36,124 nt of DNA, taken from contig DIDP01000086.1 of the NCBI GenBank assembly GCA_002418205.1, forward strand, positions 1 to 36,124, written 5' to 3'. The position numbers were made by a program, and so were the translations under genes. Under the pieces are notes generated by a model. The model did no database searches and was not told the DNA's origin. It worked only from the letters and a program-made list of their open reading frames with translations. Positions 7,017-15,628 of the stretch are shown in pieces. Within the stretch, counting starts at the first letter, position 1; each line of letters opens with the position of its first letter. The stretch is from Anaerolineales bacterium UBA5797. GTDB taxonomy: Bacteria; Chloroflexota; Anaerolineae; Anaerolineales; Villigracilaceae.

Positions 7017-8180
7017 ATGAGCAAATGGATTCGAGGCAATACGTTGCAGTTGGGATTGGCAGGTCTCGCCCTGGGGGTGGTGCTGCTTCTCGTTGTGGCA
7101 GTCCTTCCCGCGACATCTGCATCCGCCGCGCCACTGCCTCAGGATGAAAAGCCTTCCGATGAAACCTGTCTGGCTTGTCATCAGCAGGCTGGTATGACGG
7201 TTGAGATCGGAGGACAGCCCGTTCCACTCACCATCAATACGGAAATGTTCTCCGCCTCTGTCCATGGGACGGAGGGGATTGCCTGCGTGGATTGTCACAC
7301 AAATATCACCGGCTTCCCGCACCCCGAGGTGACTGCCAGCAGTCCGCGGGATTTTTCACTCGAGTTATATACCACCTGTCAGCAGTGTCACAGCGAACAA
7401 TATCAAAAAGTTCTGGATAGTGTCCATCAGACCGCCCTGGCGGCTGGAAATACCAACGCCGCGGTTTGTACGGATTGCCATAACCCGCACACCCAGCCGC
7501 GCCTGACAAACAAGGATACGGGCGAATTACTGGCGGGCGCACGCCTTCTCATCCCACAGACTTGTGCCAAATGCCATAATGGAATATATGAGACTTACAA
7601 GAAAAGTGTGCATGGCGCCGCGCTCACCCAGGAGGGCGACCCATATGTGCCCACCTGCATCGATTGTCATGGCGTGCACAATATCGCCGATCCCACGACC
7701 AACACCTTCCGTAACAGCACACCGTATCTTTGTGCCAATTGCCATACAAATGAGACTCTTATGAAACAGTATGGTATTTCCACCAACGTGCTCAATACCT
7801 ATGTGTCTGACTTCCACGGCACAACCGTGAAGATGTTCGAAGAGACGTATCCGGATCAACCGACCAACAAACCGGTCTGCACGGATTGCCATGGCATCCA
7901 TGACATCCTCAAGGTTGATGATCCCAACGCCGGCATTTCCATTAAAAGCAACCTGCTTGTCAAGTGTCAGCAATGCCATCCGAATGCCACCACTGAATCC
8001 TTCACGGACTCATGGCTGAGTCATTATGAACCGAGCGCTCAGGCATGGCCCCTCGTCTATTATGTCAACCTGTTCTATAAATTCTTCATCCCCGCGGTCC
8101 TGGGAGGCATGATCGTGTTTGTGTTGAGCGACATCTATCGCAGATTTATCGTTCGCGGGAAAGGAAATTCGCACAAATGA
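7017..8180 (+). CDS. Nonaheme c-type cytochrome, membrane-anchored
   Basis: A 387-aa protein with an N-terminal signal/anchor (LGLAGLALGVVLLLVVAVL, residues 13-30) and nine CXXCH haem sites: CLACH (residue 51), CVDCH, CQQCH, CTDCH, CAKCH, CIDCH, CANCH, CTDCH and CQQCH (about residue 318). A C-terminal helix (FFIPAVLGGMIVFVLSDIY) ends in a basic RRFIVRGKGNSHK tail, so the haem domain lies outside the membrane and the tail in the cytoplasm. The start at 7017 has AGGAGAG upstream. It overlaps the cytochrome b gene by ATGA, so the two are translationally coupled and probably form one complex moving electrons between quinol and periplasmic or external carriers. Its terminal donor or acceptor is not identifiable. 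It resembles NrfH/NapC-associated and Cbc-like multiheme proteins only in general layout. Confidence 0.9.
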   Translation: MSKWIRGNTLQLGLAGLALGVVLLLVVAVLPATSASAAPLPQDEKPSDETCLACHQQAGMTVEIGGQPVPLTINTEMFSASVHGTEGIACVDCHTNITGFPHPEVTASSPRDFSLELYTTCQQCHSEQYQKVLDSVHQTALAAGNTNAAVCTDCHNPHTQPRLTNKDTGELLAGARLLIPQTCAKCHNGIYETYKKSVHGAALTQEGDPYVPTCIDCHGVHNIADPTTNTFRNSTPYLCANCHTNETLMKQYGISTNVLNTYVSDFHGTTVKMFEETYPDQPTNKPVCTDCHGIHDILKVDDPNAGISIKSNLLVKCQQCHPNATTESFTDSWLSHYEPSAQAWPLVYYVNLFYKFFIPAVLGGMIVFVLSDIYRRFIVRGKGNSHK

Positions 8181-9391
8181 ACCAGAAAACCACCCGTACC
8201 TATGAACGCTTCCCGCTTGCGCGTCGCATCGAGCACATCGTTATGCTGCTTTCGTTTACCACCCTGGGACTCACCGGCTTGCCTCAGAAATTCCCCACCG
8301 CGGACATCTCGGTCTCTTTCGTCAATCTGATCGGAGGCATCGAGAACCTCCGCTCCATTCATCATTTTGCCGCGGTCGTGATGATGTTGGGAACGGCATG
8401 GCATATCCTTGTCTTCGGATATCTGGCATACGTCCGTCGCACGCGCATGACCATGCTGCCTACGTTGCAGGACGCCAAAGATGGACTGCAGGCTTTATTG
8501 TATAACCTTGGTTTTGCCAAAAACCCGCCGCAAATGGGGCGCTACACCTTCGAAGAAAAAATGGAATACTGGGCGTTCGTATGGGGAGCCATTGTCATGG
8601 GTTTGACCGGCTTCATGATGTGGAATCCGATCACCACAATCAAATTCCTGCCCGGCGAGGTCATCCCTGCCGCGAAAGCCGCGCATGGCGGTGAAGCTGT
8701 CCTTGCGGTTCTTGCCATCATCATCTGGCATTTCTACGGCGTTCATATCAAGAAACTCAACAAGTCCATGTTCACTGGCAGGATGAACGAAGAGGACATG
8801 CTTCATGAACATCCGCTTGAACTTGCCGATATCAAAGCCGGCATCGCAGAACGCCCTGTGGATCCCGTAACCCTTCGCAAACGTCAGAGACTCTACATCC
8901 CTGTTGCGGCAGTGCTCACCACCTTCATGCTTGGCGGTGTATATGGATTTGTCAACGCTGAAGACACTGCTCTTGAAACGACCCAACGGATAGTCCCAAC
9001 GATTGAAGTATACGTCCCGCAGACCGCGACTCCTGCCCCAACCCAAACGCCAACACTCCCTCCGACGGAGACCCCGCTTCCATCTCCAACGATGGCTGGT
9101 ACTGAACAACCGGCCTCTGTCTCAGCCCCAACCTGGGATGGCTCCATTGGCGCGATGCTCCAGACGAAATGCGGAACCTGTCACGGGGCAGGCGCGTTGG
9201 GTGGCTTAAATCTCTCGACATTCGCTGATGCAATGAATGGTGGCAACTCCGGGGTGGTGATCGTGCCGGGTGACGGCGCCAACAGCCTGATCGTTGTGAA
9301 ACAGCAGGCGGGCGGACATCCAGGCCAGCTTGCACCGGAAGAGATCACCCAATTGATCGAGTGGATCAACGCTGGAGCTCTTGAGAAGTGA
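8177..9391 (+). CDS. Cytochrome b561-like membrane subunit fused to a C-terminal cytochrome c domain
   Basis: A 404-aa protein. Residues about 1-260 form a four- to five-helix di-haem cytochrome b of the formate dehydrogenase gamma/Ni-hydrogenase b type, with candidate haem ligands in RRIEH, SIHHFAAV, GTAWHILV, GGEAVLAV and IIIWHFYGVH. A TM helix (YIPVAAVLTTFMLGGVYGFV) leads into a Thr/Pro-rich linker (PQTATPAPTQTPTLPPTE), then a mono-haem c domain with CGTCHG and a C-terminal EEITQLIEWINAGALEK helix. The c domain is closely related to the one ending the next gene. The protein likely takes electrons from the quinone pool and passes them to extracytoplasmic haems, or the reverse. It overlaps the nonaheme gene by four bases. 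Confidence 0.88.
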   Translation: MNQKTTRTYERFPLARRIEHIVMLLSFTTLGLTGLPQKFPTADISVSFVNLIGGIENLRSIHHFAAVVMMLGTAWHILVFGYLAYVRRTRMTMLPTLQDAKDGLQALLYNLGFAKNPPQMGRYTFEEKMEYWAFVWGAIVMGLTGFMMWNPITTIKFLPGEVIPAAKAAHGGEAVLAVLAIIIWHFYGVHIKKLNKSMFTGRMNEEDMLHEHPLELADIKAGIAERPVDPVTLRKRQRLYIPVAAVLTTFMLGGVYGFVNAEDTALETTQRIVPTIEVYVPQTATPAPTQTPTLPPTETPLPSPTMAGTEQPASVSAPTWDGSIGAMLQTKCGTCHGAGALGGLNLSTFADAMNGGNSGVVIVPGDGANSLIVVKQQAGGHPGQLAPEEITQLIEWINAGALEK

Positions 9392-9456
9392 TCAATTTGT
9401 AAGGTCAGGATATGTTTGTAAGAGGCGCACATCCTGAATTTTTCAACGGAGGTGTT

Positions 9457-11145
9457 ATGAAAAAACTTAAAGAACGTCTGGCAAAATTCTTCTTTCCAGG
9501 ACCGGATTCCCCGCGCTGGGTGCTGATTCTGCCCTATGCAACCCTCGGCGTTCTTACACTTCTATTGTTTGCAGGCGGAGTGTACGGATGGGAATATACG
9601 AATTCACCAGTGTTTTGCGGCACTGCCTGCCATACCATGCCTCCACAGAATGTGGCTTACAAGGAATCCCCTCATGCTAATGTCACCTGCGAAGAATGCC
9701 ATATCGGCCGCGCCTCGTTCTTTAATCAATTGACGCGCAAATCGCAGGGACTTCATGAAACGTATTACATGGTATTCAACCTTTATGAATACCCGATCCG
9801 TGCGAAGGCATTGCGCCCGGCACGCGATACCTGCGAAAAGTGCCACCAACCGGAGACCTTCTCGGACGACAGCTTGCGAGTGCTTCCCCGTTTTGCTGAT
9901 GATGTGAACAACACCCGGAGCAGCATTTACCTGATCCTCAAGACCGGAGGCGGGGCAAAACGCGAAGGTCTGGGGCGCGGCATCCACTGGCATATCGTCA
10001 ACAAGGTGGAATATTACGCGACCGATGAACTGGATCAGAATATTCCCTACGTCCGCGTATACAACGATGATGGAACAACAACCGAATACGTGGATGTGGA
10101 GTCCGGTTTTGATGCTTCGACGCTCGATGAGAGCCGGCTCAAGGAAATTGATTGTATAACATGCCACAATCGCGTCACACACAATTTCCCATTCCCGGAG
10201 GATTCGGTGGATGTTGCCATGTCGCGAGGGCTCATCGATCCCGGCATCCCGCTCATTCATAAGCGGGCAGTGGATGTCCTCTCTGCCGATTATCCTTCGC
10301 GGGATGAAGCTTTTGCGGCATTTGATGAACTGGGCGAATACTACAAGACCACGGAATACTATCCGGGTCACGGTGAACAGGTTGCCTCAGCCGTCCAGGC
10401 ATTAAAGGATATTTACGATCGGACCGTCTTCCAGGAACAAAAGATCGATTGGACGACGCATCCGAACAACCTTGGGCATATCAATTCTCCGGGTTGTTTC
10501 CGCTGTCACGACGGGAAACATCTCAATGCTGAGAATGAAGCGGTACGTCTCGAATGTAATGTCTGTCACTCGATCCCGGTGGTTGCCGCAAAGGACGACT
10601 TCCTCACCACAATCGAGATCAGCCGCGGGCCTGAGCCTGAATCGCACCTGAATCCCAATTGGATCAGCCTGCACAATCAGGCGTTCGGCGCTTCCTGTTC
10701 CGCCTGCCACAGCATGGATGACCCGGGCGGGACAAGCAATACATCTTTCTGCTCCAACTCCGCCTGCCATGGGAATGTTTACACGTTTGCCGGGTTTGAC
10801 GCACCAAAGTTGAGAGAGATCCTGCAGAATCAACTCCCGCCTCCCGAACCGACTCCGGAACTGCCGGTGGCGGATGGGAATCCAACCTATGATTCTTACG
10901 TGGGTCCATTGGTATCGGTGAAATGCAGTGCCTGTCATGGTGACCTGGCAACTGCCGGACTCAACCTGTTGACCTACGAAGGTTTGATGAAGGGCGGCTC
11001 GAACGGTCCCGTGGTCATCCCTGGAAATTCAGCGAACAGTGTTTTATATCAGGTGCAAAGCAGCGGCAGTCACTTTGCCAACTTCACCCCTGAAGAATTG
11101 GAGATCGTTGCCCAGTGGATCGATGCGGGCGCGCCTGAAAAATAA
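9457..11145 (+). CDS. NapC/NirT-like multiheme cytochrome c with nine haem sites and C-terminal cytochrome c domain
   Basis: A 562-aa protein with an N-terminal TM anchor (WVLILPYATLGVLTLLLFAGGVYGWEY), then a NapC-like segment: PVFCGTACHTMPP, KESPHANVTCEECH. Haem sites are CGTACH (CX3CH), CEECH, CEKCH, CITCH, CFRCH, CNVCH, CSACH, CSNSACH (CX4CH) and a final CSACHG. Two sites therefore have non-standard spacing. The last ~80 residues repeat the domain that ends the upstream cytochrome b fusion (GLNL, VVIPGNSANS, EELEIVAQWIDAGAPEK). The start at 9457 follows GGAGGTGTT; an in-frame ATG at 9412 lacks a comparable site. It ends the three-gene operon, before a terminator at 11189. A quinol dehydrogenase or periplasmic electron-conduit role is inferred. 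Confidence 0.88.
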   Translation: MKKLKERLAKFFFPGPDSPRWVLILPYATLGVLTLLLFAGGVYGWEYTNSPVFCGTACHTMPPQNVAYKESPHANVTCEECHIGRASFFNQLTRKSQGLHETYYMVFNLYEYPIRAKALRPARDTCEKCHQPETFSDDSLRVLPRFADDVNNTRSSIYLILKTGGGAKREGLGRGIHWHIVNKVEYYATDELDQNIPYVRVYNDDGTTTEYVDVESGFDASTLDESRLKEIDCITCHNRVTHNFPFPEDSVDVAMSRGLIDPGIPLIHKRAVDVLSADYPSRDEAFAAFDELGEYYKTTEYYPGHGEQVASAVQALKDIYDRTVFQEQKIDWTTHPNNLGHINSPGCFRCHDGKHLNAENEAVRLECNVCHSIPVVAAKDDFLTTIEISRGPEPESHLNPNWISLHNQAFGASCSACHSMDDPGGTSNTSFCSNSACHGNVYTFAGFDAPKLREILQNQLPPPEPTPELPVADGNPTYDSYVGPLVSVKCSACHGDLATAGLNLLTYEGLMKGGSNGPVVIPGNSANSVLYQVQSSGSHFANFTPEELEIVAQWIDAGAPEK

Positions 11146-11188
11146 CCCACTAAGGTATCTGTATCATATAGAAACAGTATATCTATCA

Positions 11189-11223
11189 GACAAATGCGCT
11201 CCACCGGGCGCATTTGTCTTTTT
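11189..11223 (+). terminator. Rho-independent terminator of the cytochrome operon
   Basis: GACAAATGCGC (11189-11199) pairs perfectly with GCGCATTTGTC (11208-11218) around an 8-nt loop and is followed by TTTTT. It lies 43 bp after the last stop codon. Confidence 0.9.
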
Positions 11224-11556
11224 AACAATTGTTGAATCTGAGGTGGGGCAGAGACAGACACCTGAATCCATCGGTTATGTTGATTCGGATCGTTTACGGT
11301 ATTTGTATAGCGTGAGGAGTTTGGCTTGAATCATTGAAGCAAGTCGCATCCCGATTGAACATAAATATCGGGTTGGTGACAATATACATCGTCCAATAAT
11401 GACATTTATTACTCGATTTTGTGAAATTGTTCACAATAATGAAGGTAGGCGGGGTAGATGTTGTTGTGATTGTTCTTTTTACAGAACATTCAAAATGTAT
11501 GGTTTTATATTCTGTTGGAATTGGGTGGAAAACCGGCAGAGAGAATCGGAGGGACC
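11224..11556. other. Intergenic region with the hdr operon control sequences
   Basis: This 333-bp stretch has no gene I can support. It is AT-rich compared with its surroundings and carries the Rex/CRP-like palindrome at 11419-11436. A TATATT box at 11506-11511 could be a -10 element, but no good -35 partner is visible. An open frame from 11470 leads into hdrC but lacks a ribosome binding site. Confidence 0.6.
11419..11436. promoter_or_regulatory. Rex-like (or CRP-like) operator upstream of hdrC
   Basis: TTGTGAAATTGTTCACAA is a perfect 7-bp inverted repeat with a 4-bp spacer. This equals the published general Rex consensus TTGTGAA-N4-TTCACAA and also contains the CRP core TGTGA-N6-TCACA. It lies 121 bp upstream of hdrC. 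Rex senses NADH/NAD+ and commonly represses anaerobic redox genes, which fits the operon. Related sites precede hybO. Confidence 0.65.
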
Positions 11557-12153
11557 ATGCCTCAAATGACAGATGAGAGAGTCCGTGCGGGATTAACCCG
11601 TGAGGAAGACCTTTCCCTTTTGCATGAAGTGAGTATGAAGACGGCGGGTGTTTCGCATTTGGAGATGTGCATCCAATGCGGAACGTGCGGCGGGTCCTGC
11701 CCCGCTGCACAGGATATGGACCATACCCCGCGCATGTTGTTCGCAATGTTGCGGGCGGGCATGCGCGAGGAAGTGTTGCGAAGCAACACACCCTGGATCT
11801 GTGTCTCCTGTTATCACTGTGTTGTGCGCTGTCCGCAGGAGGTGCATATCGCGGATGTGATGTACACCCTCAAGGGCATGGCGATTAAGGCCAAGCTCTA
11901 CACCGATTCCACTGCGCCGGATTTTTCGCAAACATTTGTGGATATGGTTGAGACCTATGGTAGGAGCTTCGAGTTGGGTCTGGCTTCCCGTCATTATCTC
12001 AAACACTTCCCCTTGCGACTGCCCAGCATGACCCCCATGGGATTTGGCATGGTTACAAAGGGCCGTATGCCGATCAAACCCAAGAGGATCAGGCATATGA
12101 AGCAATTGAATAATATCCTGAACCGCGCCAAGCAACTGGAGCTGACCTCATGA
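11557..12153 (+). CDS. hdrC: Heterodisulfide reductase subunit C-like protein
   Basis: A 198-aa iron-sulfur protein. Two [4Fe-4S] motifs lie in the N-terminal half: CIQCGTCGGSCP (about residues 35-46) and CVSCYHCVVRCP (about residues 84-95). The rest is helical with a basic end (KPKRIRHMKQLNNILNRAKQ). HdrC passes electrons from HdrA to the disulfide-reducing HdrB in the cytoplasmic Hdr-Mvh complex. The ATG at 11557 has CGGAGGGACC directly upstream; the frame is open back to 11470 but without a ribosome binding site. The stop overlaps hdrB (ATGA). Unlike methanogen HdrE-linked HdrD systems, no membrane partner is fused, so the soluble bifurcating type is likely. Confidence 0.93.
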   Translation: MPQMTDERVRAGLTREEDLSLLHEVSMKTAGVSHLEMCIQCGTCGGSCPAAQDMDHTPRMLFAMLRAGMREEVLRSNTPWICVSCYHCVVRCPQEVHIADVMYTLKGMAIKAKLYTDSTAPDFSQTFVDMVETYGRSFELGLASRHYLKHFPLRLPSMTPMGFGMVTKGRMPIKPKRIRHMKQLNNILNRAKQLELTS

Positions 12154-13142
12154 ACAAATATCTTTTCTACCCGGGCTGTTCGATGGAATCCAGCGCCAAG
12201 GCGTATATGCAGTCCATGAATGCGATCCTTGAACCGCTTGATCTGCAGATGGAGGAGATCGAAGATTGGAATTGTTGCGGTGCAACAGAATACCTGGGCA
12301 TCAACCTGATCCCTGCATATTCGTTGATCGCCCGGAACCTGGCGCTCGCGACAAAGCAGATGAACGGTACGCGCACGGTGACCGCGCCATGTTCCGCCTG
12401 CTACCTCAACCTGGCCAAGGCAGACTATTACATGCAGGAACGTCCCTCCCTTGGCGCAAAGGTCAATGAGGCTCTTGCAGCAGGCGGTTTGCAATACACG
12501 CCGGGCACTCTCGAAATCCGACATTTGATCGACATCCTGGTTTATGACATTGGTCTTGAGACGATCCGCAGTAAGGTGTCGCGCCCCTTGACCGGTCTTC
12601 GGGTCGCGCCATACATGGGCTGCATGCTGCCTCGCCCGGATTACAAACATCGCTGGTCAGATCATGAGCACCCCACGGAATTGGATGATCTCCTGCGGGC
12701 GCTGGGCGTGGAGGTGATCGATTATCCACTCACCACGAATTGCTGTGGCGGACACATGACCCAGATTGGACCTGAAACTGCTTTTGAGTTGATCCGCCGC
12801 CTCGTTGCCGACGCGGACGAGCGCGGCGCGCATCTCATGGCTACGGTCTGCCCAATGTGCCAGATGAATCTCGACGCGTATCAAGGCGAAATGAATCATT
12901 ACTTTGGCACGGATTACCACATGCCGATCCTCTTCTTCACGCAGTTGATGGGGCTGGCGTTCGGCAGGGAGCCGGGTGACCTCGGCATCGGCGCGGAACT
13001 GGTGAGTTCACGCAATGCGCTGGCGAACATCGGTGTGGAAGTACCGGTCACGCAGGAACCCGCCGCGCCGAGGAAGAAGGATGAGGGTCTGCCCATGCCA
13101 CGTCGCTGGACGAAGCATGAGGGGAAGGAGGCGGTGAAATGA
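12150..13142 (+). CDS. hdrB: Heterodisulfide reductase subunit B-like protein
   Basis: A 330-aa protein with two CCG domains. The first has FYPGCSMESS, WNCCGATE and APCSACYLNL; the second has PYMGCMLPRP, TNCCGGHM and TVCPMCQMNL. These Cys sets bind the two non-cubane [4Fe-4S] clusters that split a disulfide in methanogen HdrB. The C-terminal ~40 residues (EVPVTQEPAAPRKKDEGLP) form a charged tail beyond the usual domain. Coenzyme M/B disulfide is not expected in a bacterium, so the physiological acceptor is unknown. The gene overlaps hdrC before it and hdrA after it, both by ATGA, indicating equimolar synthesis. Confidence 0.93.
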   Translation: MNKYLFYPGCSMESSAKAYMQSMNAILEPLDLQMEEIEDWNCCGATEYLGINLIPAYSLIARNLALATKQMNGTRTVTAPCSACYLNLAKADYYMQERPSLGAKVNEALAAGGLQYTPGTLEIRHLIDILVYDIGLETIRSKVSRPLTGLRVAPYMGCMLPRPDYKHRWSDHEHPTELDDLLRALGVEVIDYPLTTNCCGGHMTQIGPETAFELIRRLVADADERGAHLMATVCPMCQMNLDAYQGEMNHYFGTDYHMPILFFTQLMGLAFGREPGDLGIGAELVSSRNALANIGVEVPVTQEPAAPRKKDEGLPMPRRWTKHEGKEAVK

Positions 13143-15148
13143 GCGAAAAGAAACAGGAACGCGTTGGGGTGTATGTCTGCCACTGCGGCTCGAATATTGC
13201 GGGCGTTGTGGACGTTTTCGATGTCGCCAGCTGGGCGGAGGAAAACCTCAAACATCAGGGAGTGGTCATTGCCCGTGAATACAAGTTCATGTGCTCCAGC
13301 CTCGGGCAGGAGTTGATCGAGAAGGACATCAAGGAACTGGGTTTGACGCGGGTGGTCGTTGCGGCTTGTTCGCCGCACCTGCATGAGAAGACCTTCCGCA
13401 CGGCCGCGAAGAACGCGGGGCTGAATCCCTATCTTGTGGAACTGGCTTCGATCCGCGAGCAGGTCTCGTGGGTGCATACGGATAAGGCTGTCGCCACGAA
13501 AAAATCGAAGGCGGTGGTGGCAGGCGCGGTGTCCCGCGTGATCGAGAATGTCCCGCTGGAAGAGTTGAAGGTGCCGATCAATCCGAATACCCTGGTGGTG
13601 GGCGGCGGCATCGCGGGGATCCAGGCGGCGCTTGAAATCGCGAACGCGGGTTTCCATGTCTATCTCGTGGAACGCGAACCATCCATCGGCGGGCACATGG
13701 CGCAGTTCGACAAGACCTTCCCGACGCTGGACTGTTCGGCTTGTATTCTTACGCCGCGCATGGTGGAGGCTGGGACGCATCCCAACATCACCTTGATGAC
13801 GTGGAGCGAAGTGGTCAATGTTTCCGGTTATGTCGGCAGTTTCAATGTAACGGTCAAGAAGAAGGCGCGTTTTGTCAACGAGGAACTGTGCACGGGTTGC
13901 GGGATTTGCGAGGAGAAATGCCCGAAGAAAGTGATCGACGAGGTGTTCGAAGCCGGGCTTGGATATCGCAAGGCTGTGTACACACCCTTTGCACAGGCGG
14001 TACCGAAGTACCCGGTGATGGACAGGGAGAATTGCACATACTTCATCAAAGGCACATGCAAGGCGTGTGAGAAATTCTGTCCGACGGGCGCGATCGATTT
14101 CAAGCAGGAGGATCAACTGATCAATATTGAGGTCGGCAACATCATCCTGGCGACCGGATATGACCTGTTCGATGCGCGGCGGGTGAGCAACTACGGTTAT
14201 GGACGCCTGCCGAACGTGTTCACGAGCCTTGAATTCGAAAGGCTGAGCAATGCTGCGGGGCCCACGAACGGCAACATTGTCATGCGCGATGGCAAGACCA
14301 CGCCGAAGTCGGTGGGCATCATCCATTGCGTGGGGTCGCGTGACAAGAACTTCAACAACTACTGTTCGGTCATCTGTTGCATGCAGGGATTGAAATTTGC
14401 ACACCTCGTGCACGAACGGACGGGTGCAACGGTCTATAACTTCTACATTGACATGCGCACGGCGTACAAGGCCTATGATGAGTTCTATCAACGCGTGCTC
14501 GAGGAGGGGACGTTGTTCGTGCGCGGCAAGGTGGCTGAAGTCACGAATGCGGCGCGCAACGAGCACGAGAGAGGCAAGCTCATCATCCAGGTGGAGGACA
14601 CGCTGGCTGGCAAGCAGAGGCGTATCCCGGTGGATATGGTCATCCTCTCGAGCGGGTTGCAGCCGCGGGCGGATTCAAAAGAAGTAGGAAAACTGTTCGG
14701 CATCTCCTGTTCGACCGACGGCTGGTTCACTGAAAAACACCCGAAGCTCGATCCTGTTGCCACAATGACCGAAGGTATTTACATCGCAGGATGTTCGCAG
14801 GGACCGAAGGATATTCCGTCGAGTGTTGCGCAGGGGGCGGCGGCATCGGCGCGGGTGTTGGATAAGATCCTGCAAAGGGAGGTCGCCCTCGAGCCGATCA
14901 AAGCCTCCGTCAACCAGGAGATGTGTTCAGGCTGCCGTATTTGCAACGGGCTCTGTCCGTTCAATGCCATCACATTCCACGAAGACCTCATGGTGACCGA
15001 GATCAACCCGGCGCTGTGCCAGGGATGCGGCACCTGTGTGGCGGCCTGCCCGGCAGGTGCGATCAGCGGCACGGGATTCAGCGATCAACAGATCATGGCG
15101 CAGATCGATGGTTTGTTGCTGCGCAACCTCGAACCAGTTGGCGTGTAA
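13139..15148 (+). CDS. hdrA: Heterodisulfide reductase subunit A-like flavoprotein (electron-bifurcating core)
   Basis: A 669-aa protein with the complete HdrA architecture. The N-terminal domain has GVYVCHCGSNIAG; an FAD-binding GGGIAGIQAALEIANAG lies at about residues 155-171, with the associated DCSACILTPRM Cys pair. A ferredoxin insert has CTGCGICEEKCP and CTYFIKGTCKACEKFCP. The second flavin region includes IIHCVGSRD and YIAGCSQGPKDIPSSVAQG. The C-terminal ferredoxin domain has CSGCRICNGLCP and CQGCGTCVAACP. The FAD splits electrons from H2 (via MvhA-G-D) between ferredoxin and HdrB. Where some archaeal HdrA carry selenocysteine, this one has Cys. It overlaps hdrB by ATGA; a 12-bp gap with AAGGAG leads to mvhD. 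Confidence 0.95.
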   Translation: MSEKKQERVGVYVCHCGSNIAGVVDVFDVASWAEENLKHQGVVIAREYKFMCSSLGQELIEKDIKELGLTRVVVAACSPHLHEKTFRTAAKNAGLNPYLVELASIREQVSWVHTDKAVATKKSKAVVAGAVSRVIENVPLEELKVPINPNTLVVGGGIAGIQAALEIANAGFHVYLVEREPSIGGHMAQFDKTFPTLDCSACILTPRMVEAGTHPNITLMTWSEVVNVSGYVGSFNVTVKKKARFVNEELCTGCGICEEKCPKKVIDEVFEAGLGYRKAVYTPFAQAVPKYPVMDRENCTYFIKGTCKACEKFCPTGAIDFKQEDQLINIEVGNIILATGYDLFDARRVSNYGYGRLPNVFTSLEFERLSNAAGPTNGNIVMRDGKTTPKSVGIIHCVGSRDKNFNNYCSVICCMQGLKFAHLVHERTGATVYNFYIDMRTAYKAYDEFYQRVLEEGTLFVRGKVAEVTNAARNEHERGKLIIQVEDTLAGKQRRIPVDMVILSSGLQPRADSKEVGKLFGISCSTDGWFTEKHPKLDPVATMTEGIYIAGCSQGPKDIPSSVAQGAAASARVLDKILQREVALEPIKASVNQEMCSGCRICNGLCPFNAITFHEDLMVTEINPALCQGCGTCVAACPAGAISGTGFSDQQIMAQIDGLLLRNLEPVGV

Positions 15149-15160
15149 GGAGCGGATGCT

Positions 15161-15628
15161 ATGACCGAAAAATTTGAACCCACCATCATTGGCTTTACCT
15201 GCAACTGGTGCAGTTATCGCGCTGCAGACCTGGCGGGGACCGCACGCATGAAGTATGCGCCGAACGTGCGCCTCGTCCGCTTGATGTGTTCCGGGCGCCT
15301 CGATCCGACCTTTGTCCTGCGCGCGCTTTCGAACGGCGCAGACGGCGTCATGATCACGGGCTGTCATCCCGGTGAGTGCCATTACCTTGAGCAGAATTAC
15401 AAGGCACTGCGCCGTTTCCTCCTGCTCCGACGCGTCCTCAAAGGCATGGGCATCGAACCTGAGCGTGTGAAGCTCGTTTGGGCAAGCGCAGCGGAAGGTG
15501 CCAGGTTTGCCAATGAGACGACAACCTTCGTTGAGGAGATCCGTAATCTGGGACCCTTGAATTGGGGCAGGTTCATCAAGCAGGAGGCTGAGATCAACGA
15601 ATCATTGCACGAGGAGGTGCCGGCATGA
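15161..15628 (+). CDS. mvhD: MvhD-like iron-sulfur subunit linking hydrogenase and HdrA
   Basis: A 155-aa protein of the MvhD/delta family. The N-terminus EPTIIGFTCNWCSYRAADLAG and the later LMCSGRLDP and TGCHPGECHY supply the five or so Cys residues for the [2Fe-2S] cluster. The subunit transfers electrons from the [NiFe] hydrogenase (MvhG) to HdrA. In methanogen homologues one of these Cys may be selenocysteine; here all codons are Cys. The start at 15161 has AAGGAGCGGATGCT upstream. The stop overlaps mvhG by ATGA. The position between hdrA and mvhG matches its bridging role. Confidence 0.93.
   Translation: MTEKFEPTIIGFTCNWCSYRAADLAGTARMKYAPNVRLVRLMCSGRLDPTFVLRALSNGADGVMITGCHPGECHYLEQNYKALRRFLLLRRVLKGMGIEPERVKLVWASAAEGARFANETTTFVEEIRNLGPLNWGRFIKQEAEINESLHEEVPA

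Noticed and set aside
12914..14566. 550-aa open frame on the minus strand
   Set aside because: It is the antisense shadow of hdrB/hdrA in a GC-rich region; composition is Arg/His-rich, as expected for a shadow.
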